A stretch of 64,000 nt of DNA from Roseburia hominis (GTDB lineage: Bacteria > Bacillota > Clostridia > Lachnospirales > Lachnospiraceae): NCBI GenBank assembly GCA_040702975.1, contig CP159990.1:2914001-2978000 (forward strand). Reading direction: 5' to 3'. The notes under the pieces were generated by a model. It was given only the letters and a program-made list of their open reading frames with translations. It searched no databases and had not been told where the DNA came from. Below, in pieces: positions 45,409 through 54,785 of this stretch. The position numbers were made by a program, and so were the translations under genes. Position 1 is the first letter of the stretch; the number at the start of each line of letters is the position of its first letter.

Positions 45409-45447
45409 TTATTTGTACCTCTATAAAACCACGATCAATAAATCCTG

Positions 45448-46401
45448 TTATTTCAAAGCGATCATGAATCCGATCTGTACGACCAGCATGATAGCCGCAA
45501 CGACCACCTGATTCTTAATAACACCCCAGCGGTCCTTCATATTCAGGATTGCCACCGGAACGATATTGAAGTTCGCTGCCATCGGTGTACATAAGGTACC
45601 ACAGTATCCACAGGTCAGAGCCAGCATACCGATTACCACCGGATTAGCACCGTATTCCAACACGAACGGTGCACCAATACCAACCGTCATAACTGTGATC
45701 GCTGCAAACGCATTTCCCATGATCATGGTAAAGAGTACCATACCAACTGCAAAAATAATGATACCTACCGTCACATTTCCTTTCGGAACGATCTTGCCCA
45801 CGAGATCTGCGATCACATCACCTACGCCCGCTGCTGTGAACACACCGCCCAGACAGCCAAGAAGCTGCGGAAGCATACACAGAGGTCCCATAATAGACAG
45901 GAAACGCTCGGAATCCTGTAAAAATACCTGCGGTTTATTCTCTTTCGCAGAGTAAAGCATCAAGATCACAATTGCAAGCGCCACGCCAAAGGTGATAGCG
46001 ATCATAGAGCTGATGTTTGCAAAAAATGCAAATGCCAGTGAAAATACGGCTACGGAAAATGCCGGGATAAAAATCTTCATTCCGATTTTCTCATACTGTG
46101 CTCTTGAAAATTCTTTCGTCGGTGCATTCGTCTTACCGACCTTTACTTTCTTGAAGATCGGCGGCAGACACATGATAATGACCAGCACACCGGAAACCTT
46201 TGCCGGCAGCCAGGAGCCAAATGCACAAACCACACCAAAGGAACACCAGAAAATAGCAGTTCCTACTCTGGACGGATTCTCCTCGTCAAGCAGGTTCTTA
46301 ATTCCTGCATAGATCGTAATCAATCCGACAATAATCCATACGATATTCAGACCGTTCGCATTAAACGCATCGCTTACCTGTATAAACTTTAAATTACTCA
46401 T
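45448..46401 (-). CDS. DUF979-family subunit, predicted 5-oxoproline transporter
   Basis: A 317-residue membrane protein with about nine segments, including IVWIIVGLITIYAGIKNLLD and GNVTVGIIIFAVGMVLFTMI, and the conserved LTCGYCGTLCTPMAANFN near the end. DUF979 and DUF969 proteins are paired, and current family naming treats them as 5-oxoproline transporter subunits. The pairing here with pcp supports that role. Sixteen bases after the DUF969 gene. Confidence 0.85.
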   Translation of the reverse strand: MSNLKFIQVSDAFNANGLNIVWIIVGLITIYAGIKNLLDEENPSRVGTAIFWCSFGVVCAFGSWLPAKVSGVLVIIMCLPPIFKKVKVGKTNAPTKEFSRAQYEKIGMKIFIPAFSVAVFSLAFAFFANISSMIAITFGVALAIVILMLYSAKENKPQVFLQDSERFLSIMGPLCMLPQLLGCLGGVFTAAGVGDVIADLVGKIVPKGNVTVGIIIFAVGMVLFTMIMGNAFAAITVMTVGIGAPFVLEYGANPVVIGMLALTCGYCGTLCTPMAANFNIVPVAILNMKDRWGVIKNQVVVAAIMLVVQIGFMIALK

Positions 46402-46416
46402 CGCTTATCCTCCCCC

Positions 46417-47115
46417 CTATTTTCTTCCGTTCTTTCCTGTGGAACTACCGTAGTACTTCTTTGTCAGTTTCTTATCTTTCATAAGGAAGTAGACACAAGC
46501 TACGACCAGCGCGATCAAAGCGACCGGAATTTCCTGCATAGCCAGATCAATCAGCTCTACCTCGTATCCAAGAGACGCCAGTGTGGTCTGTACCAGAATA
46601 CCACCGGAACCTCCGACGAACAATACCTGGAAGAAGAACCATGTAATATTTTCCATAGCGGACGACATACCTTTAATATCTTCCATGTGTTCCTCTGTCG
46701 GCTCATGTCCGGAGTTCTTTACAGCACCTTCCGCCATCGGGAGCAGTACCGGACGGATAAATCCGGCAACGCCGCCGAATCCTACGTTGAATGCTCCGAA
46801 GAATCCTCTTAAAATACCATATGCACAGACTAACTTACCGGCGGTCGCTCCTTTGACCTTCTTGATCAGGTCGGCAGCCGCCTCACGAAGACCATTTCTC
46901 TCCAATGTTCCGGTAACCAAAAGGATCATGATAAAGATCGCCATGCTTCGGTTCGCAACAAAGTTTGTTCCGATGGTCTCCAGAAGTCCCTCTACTCCCA
47001 GGCCGCCAACAATACCGGTGGTAATAAGGGCCAGGAAAATGATCAGGATAGAATCCAGTTTCAGCGCGAATCCAACGATTACGATTACTACGCCAAGCAG
47101 TTTGATGAGTTCCAT
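46417..47115 (-). CDS. DUF969-family subunit, predicted 5-oxoproline transporter
   Basis: A 232-residue membrane protein with about six segments: MELIKLLGVVIVIVGFALKL at the start, then GIVGGLGVEGLLETIGTNF and a GAFNVGFGGVAGFIRP loop that is well conserved in DUF969. It is the partner of the DUF979 protein. AAAGGAGGAG precedes the ATG. Confidence 0.85.
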   Translation of the reverse strand: MELIKLLGVVIVIVGFALKLDSILIIFLALITTGIVGGLGVEGLLETIGTNFVANRSMAIFIMILLVTGTLERNGLREAAADLIKKVKGATAGKLVCAYGILRGFFGAFNVGFGGVAGFIRPVLLPMAEGAVKNSGHEPTEEHMEDIKGMSSAMENITWFFFQVLFVGGSGGILVQTTLASLGYEVELIDLAMQEIPVALIALVVACVYFLMKDKKLTKKYYGSSTGKNGRK

Positions 47116-47162
47116 AACTTGCTCCTCCTTTGGATATGTAAAATTTTTATTTTTTCCAGATA

Positions 47163-48797
47163 TCAGACAACCACGGGACGAAGTCTTAAATATCTGGCAA
47201 AAATCTTATCTTTGGTGCCATACCATACCTCCTGCGGGCATTTTGCCTGCATCAGCATCCTGATGGTCACTTCATCGTGCGCCGCATGTGCGCGTGCACA
47301 CAGGTTCAAATACTCTCCCTGCGCCGTCTCATCTGCCACCTCGCTGGTGTAGGATACCGTCGTGATCCAGGGGTAGCGGATCGACGGATACCTGTGGGCC
47401 GGATCGTGGGCAAAAGGAATCCAGTAATTGATCATATTTTTATAGTAATCTGCCGGAAACAGCTTCGGCAGCCAGCCATGTGCGTATTTCTCGAACTGTA
47501 CGCTCCACTCGCGGTTCAGCGCAGTCATCTCGTCATCTTCGGCAATCCGGTCCGCAATCACATCTTCCATTCGCTTATTCACCGGATAATTTCCACTATA
47601 CTCCGGATCCGTCACATACCAGAAATACCCGTAAAGGAGCGATCTCGGAAGCCAGAATCCCTTATAGGACGGGGACGTGTATCCAGAGAACTGCTGTTCC
47701 CACTCATGACTTGGAACCCCATGATTGTCCACCAGAACGTCCGGCGCAAACCGCTCATAAAGGCGGGAAAGCCCCATCGCCTCCGTGTGGATCGTATCCT
47801 GCTGAAAATGCTCGTAATAGAACTCTTTTCCCAACGAATTGAAACGCGCCACATGGAATTTCCAGTAAGGGTGCTCCTTTTGGAGTTCATAATGAATCGC
47901 CGCGCCGTCCACATTCTCCATCGGCACCAGAACCAGATTCAGCTTATCGGGAAGCTCTCTAAAGTCCTCCGTTGTCAAAAGACGTTTCAGCAAAATAAAG
48001 GCCGCGTTGGTGCTGGACACTTCGTTTGCGTGATGCCTGGCATTGATAATCTCACTGGGAACGCGGCTTAAGCGTTTCGTCAAAGAGAGATATCCCTCAT
48101 ACCCGGGCTTAAGCCAGATCGCATACAGCTTTCTACCCGTATAGGACACTGCGCTTTGAAATACTTCGATCTGCGGCACCTGTTTTAACTCTTCTATAAT
48201 CTCTAAATAAGTATCATACCCAATCAATTCATTCTCATGCAGATTAATGTCCGTAATCTTTTTTGTTTTCTCGCAAACCGGGCGCACAGGCATCTTTGCC
48301 TCGCATACTACGCCATCTGTGTCCTCAAACCGAATCACATCGCAATTTGCCATTTCCCGGCTGATACTTAAGATTCCTCGCTCCAAAAGAGAGGCATACT
48401 CCCTTAAATGCGGCTTTTCCACGCCTTCTGCATGGACCGTCACGACAAACTGCCCTGCCTCATAAGACAGGCGGCTTATGAAAAGCGCCGCCGCACTGCG
48501 TTCTCTCTGTCTGCAAATAACCATATCTGTCCCCGGCTCTTGCCCCGCCTTTTGTACCAGATACGGCTCTTTGGCAAGCTGATCCAGTAGCGTCACTTTA
48601 AAAATCGGCCGTCCTTCCTTATTATGAATCTGCGGCAAAATAAGTCCCGGCGCATCCAGCATCACATCGTAACTGCGCAATCCATAATTTTTAAAATAAT
48701 CACTGCCTGTAAAATACATATCTTCATGCAATGCATCCAGTGAAGAAATCATATCTTCCCTGCTGCCCGTCCGAAAATCCGGTTCGCTGACCGTCAC
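47163..48797 (-). CDS. M14-family zinc carboxypeptidase-like protein
   Basis: About 544 residues. Zinc ligands fit M14: H and E in NARHHANEVSSTNA (about 238-251) and a distal His in VDNHGVPSHEW (about 341-351). There is no signal peptide, so it acts inside the cell. The start is GTG 48797 with no clear ribosome binding site; the preceding gene ends at ATGA 13 bases earlier, so translation is probably coupled. The N-terminal 180 residues do not match the peptidase domain and are unidentified. Confidence 0.8.
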   Translation of the reverse strand: MTVSEPDFRTGSREDMISSLDALHEDMYFTGSDYFKNYGLRSYDVMLDAPGLILPQIHNKEGRPIFKVTLLDQLAKEPYLVQKAGQEPGTDMVICRQRERSAAALFISRLSYEAGQFVVTVHAEGVEKPHLREYASLLERGILSISREMANCDVIRFEDTDGVVCEAKMPVRPVCEKTKKITDINLHENELIGYDTYLEIIEELKQVPQIEVFQSAVSYTGRKLYAIWLKPGYEGYLSLTKRLSRVPSEIINARHHANEVSSTNAAFILLKRLLTTEDFRELPDKLNLVLVPMENVDGAAIHYELQKEHPYWKFHVARFNSLGKEFYYEHFQQDTIHTEAMGLSRLYERFAPDVLVDNHGVPSHEWEQQFSGYTSPSYKGFWLPRSLLYGYFWYVTDPEYSGNYPVNKRMEDVIADRIAEDDEMTALNREWSVQFEKYAHGWLPKLFPADYYKNMINYWIPFAHDPAHRYPSIRYPWITTVSYTSEVADETAQGEYLNLCARAHAAHDEVTIRMLMQAKCPQEVWYGTKDKIFARYLRLRPVVV

Positions 48798-48810
48798 ATC
48801 GAGAAGCAGT

Positions 48811-50496
48811 TCATGGAAAAACGGCTGCCTGCCCGGCTCTTAAGTCTTGGCCCGTCTTTTCCTCCACATAGGAACGGACATCCGGCAGGACCTTACTCTG
48901 GTATACATCCCAGATCTCCTCCAGATCAGTCCTGACCTTCTGGCTTACGATCGTTTCGCCATTAACCTGCACTTCCAGATAACCGGTCGCAGGGTGCACC
49001 TTTCCCAGCTCCGGACAGGAATCCAGATAGGGACGCTCTGAACAATGCGCCAGATAATTTCCCTCATAACAGAGTTCTCCTGCTCTCCAGCATTTGCAGA
49101 GATAGGTCAGCTCCTCTTCTCCCTCATATGGCAGAAATACCACCTGCTCTCTCGCAATATGTAACTCGCGCACCAGAATATCCTCGATCGGGTACAACTC
49201 CTGCAAATACCGAATCGGCAGGTCATACCATTTATCCGGGTCATTCGCCTTCACATTATGATAAGAAGGAGTTGCCCCGTTCTCATCTACCCATTCTGTC
49301 TGTCCTTCCGGCAAGAATGGCTTAAAATAAATCTCAATCCGTTCTGATCCGGCTTCCCTGGCCGCCGGAATCACAACCTCGTCGATCCAGGAAAAGCCTT
49401 GTTTATAGGCACAGAGAATCTGCGTCTTTATAAGATCCGCTCCCCGGTCTTTGACCGCAGAGAGAATTCTTTCTTCCAGATCCTCCCGAATCCTTCGGTC
49501 TTCACTTAAGGCGCCGGATACCTGGACCGTATCGCCTTCCCGCAGCAGCGGATATACCTTTTCTTCCAATATCTGTTCAAAATTCTCTACTTCCCAGGGA
49601 AGCTCATAAATCTTTTCATAAATTTTCTTTCCGGATTTGTAATTGTGAAACACATGCTCCGGGAAATGCTCTTTCTGCTCCTTCGTGATCTCCGGCGAGC
49701 CATAGACCTCACAGACACCGCCCGGATTCTCCTCTTCCCAAGCCGCCAGATATGCGAGCTGTCCATCCGCCCCGCGCAGGATAAAATCATCCGTCATCTC
49801 CATCAGAATGTCCCGCCAGGTCTTCCACTCGCCCATCTTCGGGAATTTCTCGCAAATCTGTGCAGAAAATGCTTCCAGATCCTTCCCTTCTCCTTGCATC
49901 ACGGCGTGAACGGCATCTTTCGTTTCCACAAGAGCCAGCTCCGTACACTTCGCATACTCGAGAACGACTGCATTTCCACAGTAGCCCTCGTCCGCTACCA
50001 GCCTTCCCTCATAAGCCGTGGTCTCCATTCCGAACCGATACGCCAGATTGCAAGCCGCGATCAGCATGGAATCATCTATCTTATCTGGCAGTATCAGCTT
50101 CACATCCAGCTTATCCGGAAACAGATCCTGATCTTCGTCCTTCAAAAACGGCCCTTTTCCGAACATACACTCCAGGCCTTTCTTTTCCCGGAAATCCAGA
50201 TCGAACATCTCTTCACCTAAGTCTGCCTGGTAGCCATGATGAGAATCTGTCGGATCTCCAATTAAGCATGCCTGGCAGCCATGGTGAGCCGCCTGATACC
50301 CTTCCGGTACCGGTGCCTCATGCTGCATCCAAAGTGCCCGAAGCTCCTCATCACTTTCCGGAATTCGAATCTCCCCGTCTTCTGCGATCACGGGAAACTT
50401 TGCCGTCTCAGACTGAAATCCAAGAAGCAGCGCCGCCTCCACCGCATAGCACACCCTTTGCCTGTCTATCCCCGTCTCCAGTCTCAATCTTTTCAT
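48811..50496 (-). CDS. Unknown protein of the peptidase operon, with an in-frame palindromic-element insert
   Basis: A 561-residue cytosolic protein that I do not recognise; start MKRLRLETGIDRQRV with TAAAGGAGA upstream. It has no membrane segment. Residues about 67-95 (bases 50213-50293) derive from a degenerate palindromic repeat and read QAAHHGCQACLIGD and HHGYQADLGEEM, unlike the acidic, folded-looking sequence around them. The gene is the first of the M14/DUF969/DUF979/M29/pcp operon, so a role in peptide or 5-oxoproline handling is likely. A C-terminal region with several cysteines (YLCKCWRAGELCYEG) could bind a metal. Confidence 0.7.
   Translation of the reverse strand: MKRLRLETGIDRQRVCYAVEAALLLGFQSETAKFPVIAEDGEIRIPESDEELRALWMQHEAPVPEGYQAAHHGCQACLIGDPTDSHHGYQADLGEEMFDLDFREKKGLECMFGKGPFLKDEDQDLFPDKLDVKLILPDKIDDSMLIAACNLAYRFGMETTAYEGRLVADEGYCGNAVVLEYAKCTELALVETKDAVHAVMQGEGKDLEAFSAQICEKFPKMGEWKTWRDILMEMTDDFILRGADGQLAYLAAWEEENPGGVCEVYGSPEITKEQKEHFPEHVFHNYKSGKKIYEKIYELPWEVENFEQILEEKVYPLLREGDTVQVSGALSEDRRIREDLEERILSAVKDRGADLIKTQILCAYKQGFSWIDEVVIPAAREAGSERIEIYFKPFLPEGQTEWVDENGATPSYHNVKANDPDKWYDLPIRYLQELYPIEDILVRELHIAREQVVFLPYEGEEELTYLCKCWRAGELCYEGNYLAHCSERPYLDSCPELGKVHPATGYLEVQVNGETIVSQKVRTDLEEIWDVYQSKVLPDVRSYVEEKTGQDLRAGQAAVFP
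50213..50293 (+). repeat. Dispersed palindromic element, degenerate copies G, in frame inside a gene
   Basis: Two units share the consensus flank: TTCACCTAAGTCTGCCTGGT and AATTAAGCATGCCTGGCAGC, separated by GAATCTGTCGGATCTCC, a decayed palindrome. Orientation is the same as copies A to F. The insert keeps the frame of the host gene. Confidence 0.6.
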
Positions 50497-50814
50497 AGTG
50501 TTCTCCTTTAAAGCTGCAGTAACAATGTACACCCCGTTTAGGAATGCATACCGTATTTGATACAGCATTACATTCCGTACTGCGTTCTCTTTTTTAACTT
50601 ATGGCATCATTTTAGCACAACCTAACTCATATCGCAATCATTTTCTCCGCTTTATCACTGTATCTCAGTAAAGTAATTATTGCTCATTTTCTTTTCAACA
50701 GCACACTTCACCGAAGGAACGCCTGCGAACAATATAATTTTTTCTATAAGTTCTTTCAACTTGAGTAAAACATAATAATAATTGAAAACCCTTCTCATTT
50801 TATGGTACACTACT

Positions 50815-50932
50815 CATATGGATATCCGAGTCAAAAGATATGTATGACATGCTTGCATACCAACTGACTGTAGGACCTGCAAAACACCGAAAAGCAGCCA
50901 TTTTTGAGGAAAATGAGCGGATTTGAGGTTTT
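50815..50932. repeat. Second dispersed repeat type, copy P, upstream of the tetR gene
   Basis: CATATGGATATCCGAGTCAA (left module) and GAGCGGATTTGAGGTTTTTT (right module) are both shared with 41255-41354. The remainder of the 468-base gap 50497-50964 is AT-rich sequence in which I see no gene. Confidence 0.5.
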
Positions 50933-50964
50933 TTAATATAGATAAGTAAAGAGGAATTATAATT

Positions 50965-51555
50965 ATGAAACCGTCCACCAAAAAAAGTGCAAAAACGAAA
51001 ATACAGGAGACCGCCTGGGAGCTATTTCTCGCCCAGGGCTACGAAGAGACCACCATTTCCCAGATCATCGAGAGGTCCGGCACCTCCCGCAGCGCCTTTT
51101 ACCATCATTTCCGTGGAAAGGACGAACTGCTTTTCAGCGTGGCCTATACTTATGACCTGCGCTATCAGGACTGGGTCGACGCCTGTCCGAAGGATTTGCA
51201 CGCGGTCGACAAACTGATTTCTTTCAATGATTATATCTTTAAGGCTTTGGAGGATTCCCCGTATCGTTCTCTGTATTCGCTGCTTTACGGGCTCCAGGTC
51301 TCCACCACCGGCACCCGCCATATCCTGAACCCGGACAGACAGTATTATCAGATTCTGCGCTCCATCACAAAAGAAGGCATAGAAAAAGGAGAGATCATCT
51401 CTCCTCACTCCTACACAGAACTCTCCAATATGATTTCCAGTTTTCAGATCGGCACGACATATAGCTGGTGTCTGCAGCGGGGGCAGCACTCGCTCTTTCA
51501 ATATGGAAAAGAATTATTAACACCGTTTTTAGAATCACTCAGGGCACCCAGATAG
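50965..51555 (+). CDS. TetR/AcrR-family transcriptional regulator
   Basis: 196 residues. N-terminal HTH: KIQETAWELFLAQGYEETTI, then SQIIERSGTSRSAFYHHFRG, the classic TetR recognition helix ending in YHHF. The remaining helical domain would bind a ligand. AGAGGAATT precedes the ATG. Its 3' end lies in its own terminator, and the converging GH2 gene follows. Target genes cannot be named. Confidence 0.9.
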   Translation: MKPSTKKSAKTKIQETAWELFLAQGYEETTISQIIERSGTSRSAFYHHFRGKDELLFSVAYTYDLRYQDWVDACPKDLHAVDKLISFNDYIFKALEDSPYRSLYSLLYGLQVSTTGTRHILNPDRQYYQILRSITKEGIEKGEIISPHSYTELSNMISSFQIGTTYSWCLQRGQHSLFQYGKELLTPFLESLRAPR

Positions 51556-51571
51556 GGTGCCCTTCTTTTTT
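51542..51571 (+). terminator. Intrinsic terminator of tetR
   Basis: GGGCACCC-AGATA-GGGTGCCC followed by TTCTTTTTT. The stem begins within the last codons of tetR. Confidence 0.9.
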
Positions 51572-51605
51572 ACGTCAAAGGAAAGTGCGAAAGCACATTC
51601 TATTT

Positions 51606-54041
51606 TTATCGTATATCATATACACTTCTAAGCCTGATTCCTTTGATTTCCCCTGACAGCACCCTGACTCTCTTTTCATTTCCGTTCAAGTCAAAATAAT
51701 TGTCTGACAGGATCAAATCTTCATTTTCGTTTAGAATCTCCACGCTTTTTGCATACGCTTTCGCGGACACGACAATCTCATCGCCTTCAATCCGATAAGA
51801 AAGCCCGGGATCCTCGTACCGGAAATACTTCGGGTAAGAGAAGATTACCGTTCCTTCGGAAAGGACTTCGCCATTCCGGGTCATCTCGTAGCTCACATAT
51901 TCCGAAAAGATATCCACCTCGGGAAGCAGCACCTTGTCAAGCCACACACTGCTAAGCGCAGGCACCCTGATCTCCTGCGTACCGCCGTTTCTTAAAATCT
52001 CTGCCCTTGCATTTCGCACCGCCCAGGATACCTGCACGGTTTCTTCCTGCATCGTCTCATTTGCCACATTCAGGCGAATGGATTTCTCAAATTCAAAGTG
52101 TTCCCGGTTCATGTCAGCTTCTACCGTCATCATTCCCTCTTCCTGGCAGGAAAGAAGCAGCGGTGCAAAGAACCGTTTTTCCGCATAATGCAATGCCTTC
52201 CAGCGTCCGCAGTAATCAATGGACGCCCACGAGGTGACCGGCCAGCAGTCGTTGAGCTGCCATACGATCGCTCCCATACAGCGGCCTCTGTTTCTCCGGA
52301 AATGCTCCACTCCATAGCGGATTGCATCTGCCTGAAGAAGCTGTGACGCATAAAGAAGAGTATCAAAGCTGGTGGGATACAGGTAGGTCTGCTGCAGATA
52401 ATTCATGATCTTCCCGTTGGCGCCATACTGTCTTTGATGCTTTTCCATCACATAGGAAAAAATATTCATATCCTTCGGATCGTCGGTAAAAGTCTCGACC
52501 GTCTTCCTGCTCGGGAAAGACTGGAACCCGAATTCCGACGCATAGCGGAAAAAGAATTTCCGGTATTCGGAGAACGGCTTATTGCCGTGCCATACGTCCC
52601 AGTAATGCACATCGCCCCGGCCTGGACTGTTCGGCTCATCAAAGGAGCCGCCGGAGGACGGACTTGCCGGCCAGTAGAAGGTCTGCGGGTCATACTCTAA
52701 GAGCACCTCGGGGATCAACTGTTCATACATGATGATGTAATCACGTACCTCCGTTTTCTTTGTCACCCAGTGGTGGCCGTCCCCCACGAACATTTCCATC
52801 TCATTGTTCCCGCACCACAAGCCTAAGGATGCATGATGACGCAGCCGTTTCACATTATCTATAAATTCCTGACGGATATTTGCCTTGAACGCAGGGGTCA
52901 GCTCGTAAACTGCACAGGCGAACATGAAGTCCTGCCACACGATAAGGCCCAGCTCGTCGCAGATATCATAGAACCAGTCGTCGGGATAATAACCGCCGCC
53001 CCACACGCGCACCGTATTGTAATTTGCCAAGACGCACTGCTCTAGGAGTTTTCTCGTCCTCTGGGGCGTAACTCTGCCAAGCAGGTGATCCTCCGGGATA
53101 TAATCCGCTCCCATAGCGAAAATCGCCGTCCCGTTCACCTCATGCGCAAAGCTCTCTCCCCACTCGTCCTTCTCGATTTTCATGGTCATCGTGCGAAGCC
53201 CGATACGTCTCTCCCAGGTATCCACCGCCATTTCATCTGCGTACAGCGTTACCTTCACCTTGTAGAGCGGCTGGCTGCCGTATCCGTTCGGCCACCAGAG
53301 CAGAGGATCTTTGACCTTGATCTTTTCCGGCGAACCCTGATAAAAATGAAGGTTTCCCTCCGGGTCCGTGATCTCCACTTCATAAGAAAGCGCTGCGTCC
53401 GCAAACTGCTCTTCCTCCACCTTAAAGCAGAGGTCTACCTCGCCCTCCTTATGCTCCTGCCGGATATAAACACTGTCGATCCGTGCTTTGGTGATTCCAA
53501 GCAGAGAGACCTGACGGAAAATTCCGGCGTCCGGAAGGTGTGCCCCCCAGTCCCAGCCGAACATACAATGCGCTTTTCTCATGTGTACGAACCCGTCCAT
53601 GGCGTCCTCGGAACCCAGGGTACGGCATTTTTCAAACTCTTCTCTGATAAAACGGGTCGGAGAATGCAGCACGACGCGAAGCAAATTTCCTTCTTGTCTT
53701 ACCACATCTGTCACATCGTATTCCCAGATGCGGTGCATATTGAAGGCCTCTCCCACCTTTTTGTCATTCACATAGATGTCCGCGATGGTATCGATTCCGT
53801 CAAAGCGAAGCAAAATCCTGTCGCTTCCCATCAGCGCCTCTTCACAGTCAAATACACAGGTATACTCATAGTCATCTTCCATGAGCGCCAGTGCCTGAAT
53901 CTCATTGTCCTTCCAGAAAGGGTCCTCCATATTGCCGTTCCTCAAAAGGTCGGTATACACCGTTCCCGGCACGACTGCCGCCTGATGCTCCTCCCCGGCA
54001 CGCTTCATCTTCCAGTGCTTACCTATCCACTGCTGTATCAT
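51606..54041 (-). CDS. GH2-family beta-mannosidase
   Basis: An 811-residue cytosolic glycoside hydrolase with the GH2 layout: N-terminal sugar-binding sandwich, immunoglobulin-like domain, TIM barrel. Acid/base Glu in WCGNNEMEMF (about 420), upstream WGGGYYPDDWFYD, and nucleophile Glu in SEFGFQSFPS (about 515). Trp-rich active-site loops match beta-mannosidases rather than beta-galactosidases. It would cleave the beta-linked mannose of N-glycan cores or manno-oligosaccharides. Twelve bases separate it from the isomerase gene. Confidence 0.88.
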   Translation of the reverse strand: MIQQWIGKHWKMKRAGEEHQAAVVPGTVYTDLLRNGNMEDPFWKDNEIQALALMEDDYEYTCVFDCEEALMGSDRILLRFDGIDTIADIYVNDKKVGEAFNMHRIWEYDVTDVVRQEGNLLRVVLHSPTRFIREEFEKCRTLGSEDAMDGFVHMRKAHCMFGWDWGAHLPDAGIFRQVSLLGITKARIDSVYIRQEHKEGEVDLCFKVEEEQFADAALSYEVEITDPEGNLHFYQGSPEKIKVKDPLLWWPNGYGSQPLYKVKVTLYADEMAVDTWERRIGLRTMTMKIEKDEWGESFAHEVNGTAIFAMGADYIPEDHLLGRVTPQRTRKLLEQCVLANYNTVRVWGGGYYPDDWFYDICDELGLIVWQDFMFACAVYELTPAFKANIRQEFIDNVKRLRHHASLGLWCGNNEMEMFVGDGHHWVTKKTEVRDYIIMYEQLIPEVLLEYDPQTFYWPASPSSGGSFDEPNSPGRGDVHYWDVWHGNKPFSEYRKFFFRYASEFGFQSFPSRKTVETFTDDPKDMNIFSYVMEKHQRQYGANGKIMNYLQQTYLYPTSFDTLLYASQLLQADAIRYGVEHFRRNRGRCMGAIVWQLNDCWPVTSWASIDYCGRWKALHYAEKRFFAPLLLSCQEEGMMTVEADMNREHFEFEKSIRLNVANETMQEETVQVSWAVRNARAEILRNGGTQEIRVPALSSVWLDKVLLPEVDIFSEYVSYEMTRNGEVLSEGTVIFSYPKYFRYEDPGLSYRIEGDEIVVSAKAYAKSVEILNENEDLILSDNYFDLNGNEKRVRVLSGEIKGIRLRSVYDIR

Positions 54042-54053
54042 GCAAGTTCCCCC

Positions 54054-54734
54054 TTATTCTGCCTTTGGATATTCATTGCACAGTAACCGGTACGGTGCCT
54101 CGTCCTCTTCGATTTCCGGGAAACGGCCGATCGGCTCATAGAAACGGTTATCATTCTCATCATCGTTGCACATGGAAACCTCGCCAAGCAGTACATCTCC
54201 GCTTCCTTCTTCCACATGGAAATCGTGGTACATGTACGGATAGATGGTAATACTTTCACCCGGAGTTAATTTTACCTGACTTCCGGCCGGTACCGTAAAT
54301 TCGCGTCCGTCACAGTTTACCGTTACGTCTGTATCCGCAAACTCCCCTTCCGGAGTAGAATTGTATACGGTGATCAACACATTTCCGCCGCCGCGGTTGA
54401 TAATATCCTCCATCTTGTTCCAGTGGAAATGCATCGGCGCCATCTGGCCTTCCTTTACCACCAGTAGCTTCTCCGCATAGGTCTTCGTATACTTATCCAT
54501 CTTCAGATTTCCATTACGGATCGTAATCAGAGAGAATCCTACCTCGTCGAATTTACCGAGGCCATAGTCTGTAATGTCCCACCCCAGCATGTTATCGCGG
54601 ATCTCATTGTACTCTGCTCCTTTGGCCTTCCATTCCTCTGCCGTCCATTTGCAGAACGGCGGAATCTCAAAACCGTGCTCCCTGATTAGCTGTTCCATAT
54701 GTTTAATTTCTGCATTGATTTTTGAACGTTTCAT
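54054..54734 (-). CDS. D-lyxose/D-mannose isomerase (cupin)
   Basis: A 226-residue enzyme of the YdaE/D-lyxose isomerase family. The metal site is visible as MHFHWNKMEDI (about 101-111) and HDFHVE (about 171-176). It interconverts D-lyxose and D-xylulose, and in several members D-mannose and D-fructose; beside two mannosidases, the mannose reaction is the likely role (inference). Confidence 0.85.
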   Translation of the reverse strand: MKRSKINAEIKHMEQLIREHGFEIPPFCKWTAEEWKAKGAEYNEIRDNMLGWDITDYGLGKFDEVGFSLITIRNGNLKMDKYTKTYAEKLLVVKEGQMAPMHFHWNKMEDIINRGGGNVLITVYNSTPEGEFADTDVTVNCDGREFTVPAGSQVKLTPGESITIYPYMYHDFHVEEGSGDVLLGEVSMCNDDENDNRFYEPIGRFPEIEEDEAPYRLLCNEYPKAE

Positions 54735-54785
54735 AACCTGTAATCTCCTTTTTTCTTTTCTATCAGAACGCGAATGACGTTTTCA

